From contig CALODL010000015.1 of assembly GCA_942492115.1 (NCBI GenBank), positions 62,001-126,000 of the forward strand: DNA of 64,000 nucleotides, written 5' to 3'. Under the pieces are notes generated by a model, which was given only the letters and a program-made list of their open reading frames with translations, was not told where the DNA came from and made no database searches. The stretch is from CALODL01 sp942492115 (GTDB lineage: Bacteria; Planctomycetota; Phycisphaerae; UBA1845; CAIVHJ01). Made by a program: the position numbers and the translations under genes. Below, piece by piece: positions 1 through 7,844 of the stretch. Every line of letters starts with the position of its first letter. Positions within the stretch are counted from its first letter, which is position 1.

Positions 1-987
1 AATCGCGTCAAACTCGTCAAATGTGTCGCCAACCTGCGCACGATCGCAGCAAGCTCCTTCGTCTATGCGGGCAGTGATTCGAGCGCGGCACTCGTACCCG
101 TCCTGCCGGCGGCGCTGCGCGACAATGCCCATCTCAGCGCATCGCGGCGGGCCTTCGGGGGCGTTGGGGGTCTGCATGATATCGGCCGCCCTGAGGACGC
201 CTCACCCTACGCCGAGTCGGCGATGTACTCCGCGTGCAACGAGTTCGGCAGCGACGATCGCCCACTGAACCGCATCATCAGTCGGGACGCGTTCGGCGAC
301 GATGGTGACCCGTGCGCCGACAGCGCTGCCTCGCGCCCGGAAATGGACATCTACAGGTGTCCATCGGACGTCGGTTATCGCTCCGGCCAGGACGGTGCCA
401 GTGGTATCTTCTTGTATGGTGGTTCGCACTATGGCATTCCTGACTTCAAAGGCACCGGCAGCGTCTTCGAGGTCACCGGCAACAGTTACGCATGCGACAC
501 GATGATCACCGGCACGTACTGCCCTGTCCCCGAGGACATGAATTCGACGTCGCACGGCGTGTACCTGCGACCCGGCGAACAGATTCCGGCACCCGCCCGA
601 ACCACGGTGTATATCGAAGGAAACGGCTTCTATGCGGCGCAGTGGAACTCGTGGAACCCTTACGAGGGCGGTGATCCGGAAGCGTATACCATGGGCAACC
701 ACGGTACGCTGCGCGAGCACACTGTCGCCTTTGGTGACGGCCATGTGCGACCGATCCGCTTCGAGGTCCCGACCCGCGCCGTCGAGGCTTTCGAGGACGG
801 CACATTGCGCTACGAGGGATCTGCGGTCCTGCGTGGCGGCGCCCCCCTCGAACTGGCTCACGGTCGCTATACTCCTGACGCCGAGGATCCGCACGCCCCG
901 ACCTACCGTCAAATCGCCCATTTCCTGTTCAGCGGGCCGGACTGGACGAACCATACGTATCCGGCGCGGGGGATCTGGGTGGACTGA
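1..987 (+). CDS. Pseudopilin-like protein with H-X(n)-DG C-terminal signature (5' end outside window)
   Basis: The frame is open from base 1 with no stop, so the gene begins upstream; ATG 223 is an internal Met. The visible start reads NRVKLVKCVANLRTIAAS, which matches the segment just after the N-terminal helix of planctomycete prepilin-like proteins (typically K-C-x-x-N-L-R-Q-I). Near the C-terminus, MGNHGTLREHTVAFGDGHV is a variant of the processing-associated H-X9-DG motif, here with 11 residues between His and DG. Such proteins are type II secretion/type IV pilin-like and are probably anchored in the inner membrane and exposed outside. The ligand or role is unknown. Stop TGA at 985-987. 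The missing 5' part should hold the GFTLIE-type prepilin peptidase site; that is inference. Confidence 0.85.
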   Translation, partial: NRVKLVKCVANLRTIAASSFVYAGSDSSAALVPVLPAALRDNAHLSASRRAFGGVGGLHDIGRPEDASPYAESAMYSACNEFGSDDRPLNRIISRDAFGDDGDPCADSAASRPEMDIYRCPSDVGYRSGQDGASGIFLYGGSHYGIPDFKGTGSVFEVTGNSYACDTMITGTYCPVPEDMNSTSHGVYLRPGEQIPAPARTTVYIEGNGFYAAQWNSWNPYEGGDPEAYTMGNHGTLREHTVAFGDGHVRPIRFEVPTRAVEAFEDGTLRYEGSAVLRGGAPLELAHGRYTPDAEDPHAPTYRQIAHFLFSGPDWTNHTYPARGIWVD

Positions 988-1228
988 GGGAGTACCGACA
1001 GGTTTTCCCTTTCGCGGCCGCGTCGAATGGTTCAACGAAGACAGAGAGCGCGAATGGTGCGCCAACGTTTTCTCGGAGTTCTGCGCGATTCAAATGGGCA
1101 CCGACGGGGAATTCCCAGAGTTCGCCAACCACCATTCACGGACGATCCGGGTGCGGTACAATCCGAATCCGGAGTAGGCAACAACTCTCGAAGTCCATGA
1201 CGTATTCACTAACGAGAACGCCCCAGCC

Positions 1229-1930
1229 ATGACCACGCCACACATCGAACAGCAAGCGGACACTGCTCAAGCCGGTGTGATCAGAGCCGGCGGCCTGGCC
1301 ATGATCATCGGGCTGGCCATACACTTCTTCGTCAATGGCGTGCTCAAGGAATTCCCACCGGAGGATCCCTCGCTCGACGAACTGCGCGCCTACCTCTCAG
1401 CGGAAGCCGGGACGTGGGCCACCGTCCATGGTGCGCGAGCCGTGGCCTTCGTCTGCATTGCCCTCTTCTCGGCCGGGCTCTACGCGAGAACATCGCCACT
1501 CCGCGGGTCGTCACTGAACTGCTGGGGCATCGTGGGTCTGCTCGGCTCGACGATGCTGCTCGCCAACGCCATGATCACGAATGGTATCGAGACCCTCGCC
1601 TTTTTGGATTTCGAGCGCCTGTCTGAGCAACCGGCTCTGTTCTGGCTGCTCTTTCATGTCACACGCACGCTGTGGACTGCCGAAATCGTTGCGTGGGGAA
1701 TCATCATCGGAGGCTTCAGCATCGCCGGATTGCACTCTGGAACGCTGCCGAAGTGGCTCGCGTGGTTCGGTGTGCTCAGCGCTCTGGCTTGCGTACTCTC
1801 CAGCGTCTGTGTGGTATCGATTCTGCATGATGGCTGGGCCGTGCCGCTCATCGACGTGGGCGCCCTCACCGGCCTGGCCTGGTTCTTCTGCGTCAGCGGA
1901 GTCATGGTCGTAAAGGGTGCGGTCAGGTAA
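1229..1930 (+). CDS. Multi-pass membrane protein, DUF4386-like
   Basis: 233 residues with about six hydrophobic segments (around residues 22-38, 66-84, 95-115, 140-165, 175-198, 205-230). A soluble N-terminus of about 18 residues precedes the first segment. The length and the spacing of the helices resemble the DUF4386 group of small integral membrane proteins, but no catalytic motif is visible and the family call is tentative. The start codon ATG is used; upstream there is only a weak purine-rich stretch. It lies 241 bp after the pseudopilin gene, and its stop is followed within 30 bp by the first block of the tandem repeat array, so the array sits where its terminator would be expected. Confidence 0.7.
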   Translation: MTTPHIEQQADTAQAGVIRAGGLAMIIGLAIHFFVNGVLKEFPPEDPSLDELRAYLSAEAGTWATVHGARAVAFVCIALFSAGLYARTSPLRGSSLNCWGIVGLLGSTMLLANAMITNGIETLAFLDFERLSEQPALFWLLFHVTRTLWTAEIVAWGIIIGGFSIAGLHSGTLPKWLAWFGVLSALACVLSSVCVVSILHDGWAVPLIDVGALTGLAWFFCVSGVMVVKGAVR

Positions 1931-1954
1931 CAGCGCATCGCGAGTATGAAGATG

Positions 1955-2450
1955 TGACGGCGACTGATTGCACTCACTGCGCTCGTGGAATCGCAGTCGA
2001 GACGCTGGCGCGTCTTGTGTCTCGCCGTTGGCGAGCCACTCCCGAGTGCCAAGAAACAACCTCGCCTGCTGGCGAGAATGATATCCTGAGCGGGGCGACT
2101 GATTGCACTCGCTTGCGCTCGTGGAATCCTAGTCGCGACGCTGGCGCGTCTTGTGTCTCGCCGTTGGCGAGCCACTCCCGAGTGATCAAAAAAAACCCCG
2201 CCAATTGGCGAGGGACATGTACTGAGCGGGGCGACTGATTGCACTCGCTTGCGCTCGTGGAATCCTAGTCGCGACGCTGCGCGTCTGGTGTCCCGCCTAC
2301 GGCGAGCCACTCCCGAGTGATCAAAAAAAACCCCGCCAATTGGCGAGGGACATATACTGAGGGGGGCGACTGATTGCACTCGCTGAGCTCGTGGAATCCT
2401 AGTCGCGACGCTGCCCTTTCGCTGCGCGTCATTGTCTCGCCGGCTTGCGT
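1955..2450. repeat. Tandem hairpin repeat array, block 1 (about 3.5 units of 135-136 bp)
   Basis: The marker GCGACTG(G)ATTGCACTC recurs at 1960, 2095, 2231 and 2366, a period of 135, 136 and 135 bp. Each unit is a string of inverted repeats: GATTGCACTCGC/GCTCGTGGAATC, GTCGCGAC, TCTCGCC-GTT-GGCGAG, CACTCCCGAGTG, and then either CCCCGCC-AATT-GGCGAGG after a run of A (subtype A) or CCTCGCC-TGCT-GGCGAG (subtype B). The last unit decays after about 2430 and abuts a gene remnant. Short proteins predicted across the array repeat the same translated phrase in several frames and are not counted as genes. Confidence 0.9.
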
Positions 2451-2453
2451 CGA

Positions 2454-2640
2454 TTCAATCGCGATCTTGTGACCTGGAACCGTTGGGTACAGATAGGTTC
2501 TGTGCCGAGGATCGGTAGCGTCAGCCATGAGTTCGACTGCAAAGGTTCCCACAGCGTCGCGACTGACGCGATATGTGAAGGTTGCAAGGTAACCCCGCCG
2601 TCCCGATACGAACCGTCCACCTGGCGCTGTGCTCTGATGG
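2454..2640 (-). pseudogene. Remnant of the C-terminus of a cohesin-like secreted protein
   Basis: On the minus strand this region translates as GYLATFTYRVSRDAVGTFAVE followed by LMADATDPRHRTYLYPT. That aligns with the C-terminus of the secreted protein encoded at 13439-14881 (GYLATLTLRASPDAAGRFAI, then DSKDPGHRTFLFPT). Just upstream, a second frame gives EHSARWTVRIGTAG, similar to the EHQAVWTAFNLASRQ region of the same protein, so a frameshift separates the two parts. No start, signal peptide or dockerin part is found, and the frame runs into the repeat array instead of a proper end. It looks like the tail of a decayed paralogue left between the array and the MOSC gene. Bases 2641-2768 show nothing recognisable. 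Confidence 0.6.
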
Positions 2641-2768
2641 GACTAAGCCGGCGGTTCTTTCACATCACGAAGAACAATCCCGAACGACCCGGAATTGAAT
2701 GGCTGGGCATGATGAGCCGAGGGCTTTAGCGAGTGGTGACAATAGGTCCTGCCATGAAGAGCAGATCT

Positions 2769-3560
2769 CTAGCTCAGCAGTTCGACGACGTCGCCGCGCC
2801 GAACAATTCCCTCCACTAAGACGGCCGCGTAGACACCAGCCTTGTTCTCGTGGCCTTGTGCGACTGCCCGAAGTACTTGCGGCGTTGATTCGCCAGTATC
2901 GGGATCCAGCGTAATGATCTTGCAGCGCGTGTCCCGCTCGAGGATCGCCAGCGTCGTCTTCTGGCCGATGCGTAGGGTCTTGCCGACGAACCCGTCCTCG
3001 GCAAAGCCGACCGGAGGCTCGAGATCCAGATAGATGTTCGCTCGAAAGCGCCGCTTGTCTACGGAGACTCCCAACTCGTTACTGAGCGCTTGTGCGGTTT
3101 GGACTGCGAACAACGAGACGGGACGGCAGTCCGCCATCGCCCGGTCCGATCGATGCAGTGTCAGCTCCTGTTCACTCCCGAGTCCTTCACTGAGCTTACG
3201 AATCAGCGCGGGGTCATCAATCGCTAGCGTCTCTCCGTCAGGAGTCTCGACATCCACCGCGAGGCACGCCGAATCAGCGTAGACAGGGGCAATGCCTGGC
3301 CCGAGGCTCGTCGCTTCGACTAGATTGACCGGCTGCGTGGCACTCTTCGCGTCACGGAAGCGAGGGCGATATCGAAGCATCTCTTTCTGTTCGCGTGCTG
3401 TAAAGTATGGAAACCCCTTGGGGCTGGCAGAACTGAACAGGGCAAAGAGGCGGTCACCGTAGAGTCCTGGAAACCCAACGAACGCCTCCTGCAGTTCCTC
3501 TCCGCGCATGCTCTTGACAGGGTACCGCCACAGGCTGTCGATTCGCCCCACGATGCTCAT
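2769..3560 (-). CDS. MOSC domain-containing protein (MOSC_N plus MOSC)
   Basis: 263 residues. The N-terminus (SIVGRIDSLWRYPVKSMRGE) is the typical MOSC N-terminal beta-barrel opening, with the YPVKSMRGE signature. The C-terminal half carries the conserved MOSC segment with a Cys in RDTRCKIITLDPDTGE, the proposed sulfur/molybdenum-cofactor contact of this superfamily. The family includes molybdenum-dependent amidoxime-reducing enzymes and sulfur carriers; the substrate cannot be told from sequence. ATG at 3560 is preferred over the TTG two codons upstream because AAAGGA lies seven bases before it. The gene stands alone between the two blocks of the tandem repeat and a gene remnant, with no molybdenum-cofactor genes beside it. 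Confidence 0.85.
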   Translation of the reverse strand: MSIVGRIDSLWRYPVKSMRGEELQEAFVGFPGLYGDRLFALFSSASPKGFPYFTAREQKEMLRYRPRFRDAKSATQPVNLVEATSLGPGIAPVYADSACLAVDVETPDGETLAIDDPALIRKLSEGLGSEQELTLHRSDRAMADCRPVSLFAVQTAQALSNELGVSVDKRRFRANIYLDLEPPVGFAEDGFVGKTLRIGQKTTLAILERDTRCKIITLDPDTGESTPQVLRAVAQGHENKAGVYAAVLVEGIVRRGDVVELLS

Positions 3561-3624
3561 AACCAAATCCTTTCAACCGGGATCTTCCATATCTCCCCAT
3601 TTTGACGAAGCCATTCATAACATC

Positions 3625-4714
3625 GGAGCGACTGGATTGCACTCGCTGCGCTCGTGGAAGCGCAGTCGCGACGCTGGCGCGTCTGGTGTCCCGCCTACGG
3701 CGAGCCACTCCCGAGTGACAAGAAACAACCTCGCCTGCTGGCGAGAATGATATCCTGAGCGGGGCGACTGATTGCACTCGCTTGCGCTCGTGGAATCCTA
3801 GTCGCGACGCTGACGCGTCTGGTGTCCCGCCGTTGGCGAGCCACTCCCGAGTGATCAAAAAAAAACCCCGCCAATTGGCGAGGGACATGTAACTGAGGGG
3901 GGCGACTGATTGCACTCGCTTGCGCTCGTGGAATCCTAGTCGCGACGCTGACGCGTCTGGTGTCTCGCCGTTGGCGAGCCACTCCCGAGTGATCAACAAA
4001 AAACCCCGCCAATTGGCGAGGGACATATACTGAGGGGGGCGACTGATTGCACTCGCTGAGCTCGTGGAATCCTAGTCGCGACGCTGACGCGTCTGGTGTC
4101 TCGCCGTTGGCGAGCCACTCCCGAGTGATCAAAAAAAACCCCGCCAATTGGCGAGGGACATGTACTGAGGGGGGCGACTGATTGCACTCGCTTGGGCTCG
4201 TGGAATCCTAGTCGCGACGCTGACGCGTCTGGTGTCTCGCCGTTGGCGAGCCACTCCCGAGTGATCAACAAAAAACCCCGCCAATTGGCGAGGGACATAT
4301 ACTGAGGGGGGCGACTGATTGCACTCGCTGAGCTCGTGGAATCCTAGTCGCGACGCTGGCGCGTCTTGTGTCTCGCCGTTGGCGAGCCACTCCCGAGTGA
4401 CAAGAAACAACCTCGCCTGCTGGCGAGAATGATATCCTGAGCGGGGCGACTGATTGCACTCGCTGAGCTCGTGGAATCCTAGTCGCGACGCTGACGCGTC
4501 TTGTGTCTCGCCGTTGGCGAGCCACTCCCGAGTGATCAAAAAAAAACCCCGCCAATTGGCGAGGGACATGTACTGAGGGGGGCGACTGATTGCACTCGCT
4601 GAGCTCGTGGAATCCTAGTCGCGACGCTGCGCGTCTTGTGTCTCGCCGTTGGCGAGCCACTCCCGAGTGATCAAAAAAAAACCCCGCCAATTGGCGAGGT
4701 TTTTTGTTGATCAC
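3625..4714. repeat. Tandem hairpin repeat array, block 2 (8 units of 135-138 bp) ending in tRNA-Pro
   Basis: The unit marker GCGACTG occurs at 3628, 3764, 3902, 4039, 4174, 4311, 4446 and 4582, and the next occurrence in register (138 bp on, at 4720) is the 3' end of the tRNA-Pro gene itself. Units share the hairpin string of block 1. Most are subtype A, with AAAAAAA then CCCCGCCAATTGGCGAGG, which on the minus strand is a rho-independent terminator; the units ending near 3760 and 4440 are subtype B with CCTCGCCTGCTGGCGAG. The unit at 3628 keeps ACTGGATTGCACTC, closer to the tRNA end (ACTGGATTTGAACC) than the others. Confidence 0.92.
4673..4705 (-). terminator. Intrinsic terminator of tRNA-Pro, also the prototype of the array hairpin
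   Basis: CCTCGCCAATTGGCGGGG followed by T9 on the minus strand, starting 16 bases after the tRNA 3' end. A run of six T on the plus strand (4700-4705) makes it potentially bidirectional. The flanks GAGTGATCA/TGATCACTC extend the dyad to about 50 bp. Confidence 0.85.
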
Positions 4715-4789
4715 TCGGGGCGACTGGATTTGAACCAGCGACCTCTGCGTCCCGAACGCAGCACTCTAGCCATGCTGAGCTACGCCCCG
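4715..4789 (-). tRNA. tRNA-Pro(CGG)
   Basis: The acceptor stem CGGGGCG pairs with CGCCCCG, with A as discriminator. D-arm GCTC...GAGT; anticodon stem CTGCG/CGCAG with loop TTCGGGA gives anticodon CGG (codon CCG); T-arm GCTGG-TTCAAAT-CCAGT. C1-G72, usual for bacterial tRNA-Pro, is present. CCA is not encoded. Confidence 0.95.
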
Positions 4790-4800
4790 TTAGACGAAAG

Positions 4801-4829
4801 ATGGTATCAAGCAGGGCAGGCGTTTTCAA
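4801..4829 (-). promoter_or_regulatory. Sigma-70-type promoter of tRNA-Pro
   Basis: On the minus strand TTGAAA (4829-4824), a 17-base spacer and TACCAT (4806-4801); transcription would start a few bases before the tRNA 5' end at 4789. Confidence 0.6.
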
Positions 4830-4879
4830 ATGGCGCGGCCCGTGAGGTGCTCCTCCAGCGTTATCGGGCTTCTGGCCCC

Positions 4880-6187
4880 TCAGCAGCCATCCTCGATCGA
4901 CCTCGAAGGCGTCAGGACCTTGGCGTTCTCTTCCGGCACCAGGACTGCCTGCGGTGCTCCAGACGGTGCGCCCGGGGCGATGGCGTCGCGTTCGAGCTTC
5001 CCGCTGCGGTAGGTCACGCCACGCCACGTGGTTGATGTCAGGCCCAGAGACTTCGCGATGGCGCTGATCAGCATGCCGACCACCATACTCGCTCCCAGGA
5101 CATGGCCCCAGGACCACACCGGCTTGAAGTGCATCAATCCATAGACGCGCCAGAGCACGGTCTGGTGTACGAGTACGGCCACGGCCCAGCACAACAGAAC
5201 CGTCGACCACGGCACCCCGCTGGTGCTGGGCAAAGCGATGAATCCGATCAGGGCCACAGCAAGACTGATCCAGGGCCCCACGGCAAAAACGATATGCCAG
5301 AAAGCGGCGAGACCGAGTTGGGCAATCGACGGAATGGACCCGTGGAAGATGCGGCTCCAACCATGCCACGCTGCAGAGAGAGAATCGTACATGCGCGTCA
5401 TGCTCAGCCCGTGATTCTCGACCAGACGCAGCTTGAACCCCTCCTGCTTGACCAGGCTGGCCATCACCATGTCTTCGTTGAGTTCAGCGCGGACACGATG
5501 GTGGCCACCAATGCCCTCGTAACACGTCCGGGTCGTCAACATGAATTGACCGTTCGCGTACGCGAGTTTGTCCTTGGGATTGTTGACCCGCAGCGGAAGA
5601 AACCATGACACCATCATGATGGCACAGGCCGGTTGAATGAGCCGTTCCCAGGTCGTGCGTTCGTCGAGACAGGCCAGCAATGACAGAAAATCCGCGTCGT
5701 GCGCCAGAGCGTCGCGCATCCCGACGGTCAGCGTTGCGGTCGAAGGGAACCAGCAATCCGCATCTGTAAAACAGAACCACTCGCCGCTGCTGCGGGCCAC
5801 GCCCTCACGCATGGCGTTGTTCTTGCCGAACCAGCCATCCTCCAACTCGTGAATCTGTACAACCTGCAACACGCCCCCTGCGTCAGCCTCCAGGCGCTTC
5901 AGGATGTTCAACGTACCGTCTTCGCTGCGGTCATCGACCGCGATGATCTCGAAGTTGGGATAATCCTGCGCCAGCAGCGTCCGTATGCAGGCCTCGATAT
6001 TGTCCTCCTCGTTCCGGGCGGCCACGACCACTGAGATTCTGGGAGCAGGATCCGGTGGCGTCTCGTATGAGTGTGGATCGAGAACCGGTTTCGTGCGGCA
6101 TATGAAGTAGATGACGACATGCCATACGAGCCCTTCGAGTACGACAGCGCCGGCAAGCCCCAGCCAGATCATGAGAGTTGTAGACAT
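4880..6187 (-). CDS. Membrane-anchored family 2 glycosyltransferase (CrtQ/HpnB-like)
   Basis: 435 residues from ATG 6187, which follows AAAAGGAACGG; an in-frame extension further upstream is not protein-like. One N-terminal helix (about residues 5-28) is followed by a GT-A domain: SVVVAARNEEDNIEACI, AVDDRSEDGT, the metal-binding FTDADCW and an ELNEDM acid motif near residue 240. Three or four C-terminal hydrophobic segments follow (from about residue 295). The arrangement is that of processive or lipid-linked GT2 enzymes such as CrtQ and hopanoid-associated HpnB, which transfer a sugar to a lipid acceptor at the inner membrane. No carotenoid or hopanoid genes are beside it, so the acceptor is unknown. 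It is transcribed toward the tRNA-Pro gene on the same strand. Confidence 0.85.
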   Translation of the reverse strand: MSTTLMIWLGLAGAVVLEGLVWHVVIYFICRTKPVLDPHSYETPPDPAPRISVVVAARNEEDNIEACIRTLLAQDYPNFEIIAVDDRSEDGTLNILKRLEADAGGVLQVVQIHELEDGWFGKNNAMREGVARSSGEWFCFTDADCWFPSTATLTVGMRDALAHDADFLSLLACLDERTTWERLIQPACAIMMVSWFLPLRVNNPKDKLAYANGQFMLTTRTCYEGIGGHHRVRAELNEDMVMASLVKQEGFKLRLVENHGLSMTRMYDSLSAAWHGWSRIFHGSIPSIAQLGLAAFWHIVFAVGPWISLAVALIGFIALPSTSGVPWSTVLLCWAVAVLVHQTVLWRVYGLMHFKPVWSWGHVLGASMVVGMLISAIAKSLGLTSTTWRGVTYRSGKLERDAIAPGAPSGAPQAVLVPEENAKVLTPSRSIEDGC

Positions 6188-6761
6188 TCCGTTCCTTTTC
6201 TCGACTACTGTTCCGTGTGAAGCGTGACCCTCCCATCCACACGGACAGGATCGTAGGCAAGTATCGTCGTCACGAGCGATTCGCCTGCGGCGCGACGGGG
6301 ACAGCGGGAAACCGAAAATGGTCCCGTACGTGGGTTTCACTGCAGCGTACTGCAAACGGATGAGAAGTCGTCTCGCTCAGTATCCCTGGATCCCAATCAT
6401 AGGACGTGGCCAGTCAGGACCGCATTCTATCAGATCGAGACAATGTGCACCGCGTATGCGGCTCGCGCAGTGCACGAGATCGATCAGGAACAAGAACCGC
6501 CGCGCGCCCTGAAGCCCGACCGCTGCGGAGTCGGTCCCGTGAACGGCTGGCCGCCCAGACCACGCGCGCCCCGCAGACGAACAGTTTGCATCACACAGGC
6601 CCCACAGCCCTGGATTCCCCGTCCCGCCGGCCTCCACCACAAGAAACACGTAGTTACCTGCCAACGGTTTACACGGGTGAATAGTGGCTATCACGGGATT
6701 CTCTTGGATCTTGTGACCACCCTGTGAGAAACTGTACTGCAGCCAGAATGCGAGGTGTCCC
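6188..6761. other. Intergenic stretch, no gene recognised
   Basis: 574 bp upstream of the divergent GT2 gene and the small ORF at 6762. Open frames here are short and not protein-like in composition; no RNA gene, repeat or clear promoter was found. Confidence 0.5.
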
Positions 6762-7223
6762 ATGACGCGATCAGAGAAGGCAGTTCAGGACCTGTTGATG
6801 CGGATCCAGAGTGTCATCTGGGAACTGGAGGGTGACCAGGACCGCGCGTCGGGAGACGTCCGCGATGGGGGCGGCGGATTGGCGATCGCTCTCGAGAAGA
6901 TCGAGCAAGTCGAATGCACCAAGCTGCGAATCCGTGAAGCCGAGCAGGCGGCCAAACGGGCCGGACAAGCATGGGCCGAACGACTCCACCCTGCATTCGG
7001 CGTCATCTACGCCGAACTGTCGACGGCCGAGTTCGCGGCGAAGGATGCCCTGCAGAAAAAGCTCATCGACGCCATCGAGCCGCTGGTCAACGCAGGCTAT
7101 GAACGGGCCTTCAACAAGACCCACCAGATTCTCAAAGAATCATGGGCCGAATTGCACAACTCCGCAACGAGCGCGAAGAACGTCGCCAGAACCAAGAACG
7201 CCGCGAAAACCAGGACTGTGTAG
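6762..7223 (+). CDS. Hypothetical helical protein
   Basis: 153 residues, rich in Ala, Glu and Lys, predicted almost wholly alpha-helical (for example IREAEQAAKRAGQAWAERL), with no signal peptide, membrane segment or known motif. The start ATG is preceded by GAGGTG four bases upstream. The C-terminal 20 residues are basic and low-complexity (NAAKTRTV end). The opposite strand also has an open frame here, but this frame has the more natural composition and a ribosome binding site. It is probably cytoplasmic; no function is proposed. Neighbours give no help: a GT2 gene diverges upstream and a small minus-strand ORF converges downstream. Confidence 0.5.
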   Translation: MTRSEKAVQDLLMRIQSVIWELEGDQDRASGDVRDGGGGLAIALEKIEQVECTKLRIREAEQAAKRAGQAWAERLHPAFGVIYAELSTAEFAAKDALQKKLIDAIEPLVNAGYERAFNKTHQILKESWAELHNSATSAKNVARTKNAAKTRTV

Positions 7224-7296
7224 GTTGCCCAGGACCATTGATGGACAGCCGTGGTCCTGACACAGTGACCGAAAAATGGGTTGTACGCAGGGGCAA

Positions 7297-7545
7297 TCAC
7301 GGCTCGCGTTCGAAGAATTCGATGGTCGGCCACGCCTCTGCAGCCAGTACAGCGGCAGCCTCGATGCAGAGTTCTTTGTGATCTTCGACGTAGGCAATGC
7401 GCACGCCCGTTGGACGCTCTACGGCAGGGTGCGTGCGTTCACGCTCGTACCACTCCAGGTACCTCGGGAATTGCCGTAAGACGACAATGTGTGACGCCGT
7501 TCCATCATAGTACATGGCGTGCTGTACGATTTCTCCGGGAATCAT
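7297..7545 (-). CDS. Small hypothetical protein
   Basis: 82 residues from ATG 7545, chosen because GAGGCGGG lies directly upstream; a longer frame upstream encodes arginine-rich, unlikely sequence. The middle, HIVVLRQFPRYLEWYERERT, is followed by a helical acidic region with ELCIEAAAVLAAEAWPTIEF. There is no signal peptide or membrane segment and I recognise no family. It converges on the helical ORF at 6762-7223. Bases 7546-7844 upstream hold no gene. Confidence 0.45.
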   Translation of the reverse strand: MIPGEIVQHAMYYDGTASHIVVLRQFPRYLEWYERERTHPAVERPTGVRIAYVEDHKELCIEAAAVLAAEAWPTIEFFEREP

Positions 7546-7844
7546 CCCGCCTCTGACCCTCCTGGTCCACGCGAAGTTACCGCGCAGAGCGACAGCGGTG
7601 CGCGATCGACCGCAGGATCGGACCGGCGCCCGCATGATCCCATAATACCAACCCCGGTGCCTGCCCACTAGACCATCTCACTGGTGCAGGCATGTCGTGC
7701 ACAGCCGCTGCGCGACCCATCGCCGACATGACCTGCTCGATCCAGCCGCGCGCGATCAGCCATCGAGGATGTCATCGGAAGTGGACGTGCCGGGGCCCAC
7801 TGCGATACTCTGTAAGAGACACATATCCCTCCGGAGACACGGTC

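Noticed and set aside
1954..4714. Many overlapping ORFs of 76-241 codons in both strands of the tandem array, all with the phrase REWLANGETxDA
   Set aside because: They are the repeat unit translated in different frames; several frames are open at once, none has a start with ribosome binding site, and unit lengths are not all multiples of three.
1955..4714. Possible CRISPR array
   Set aside because: Units are nearly identical along their whole 136 bp; there are no unique spacers and no cas genes.
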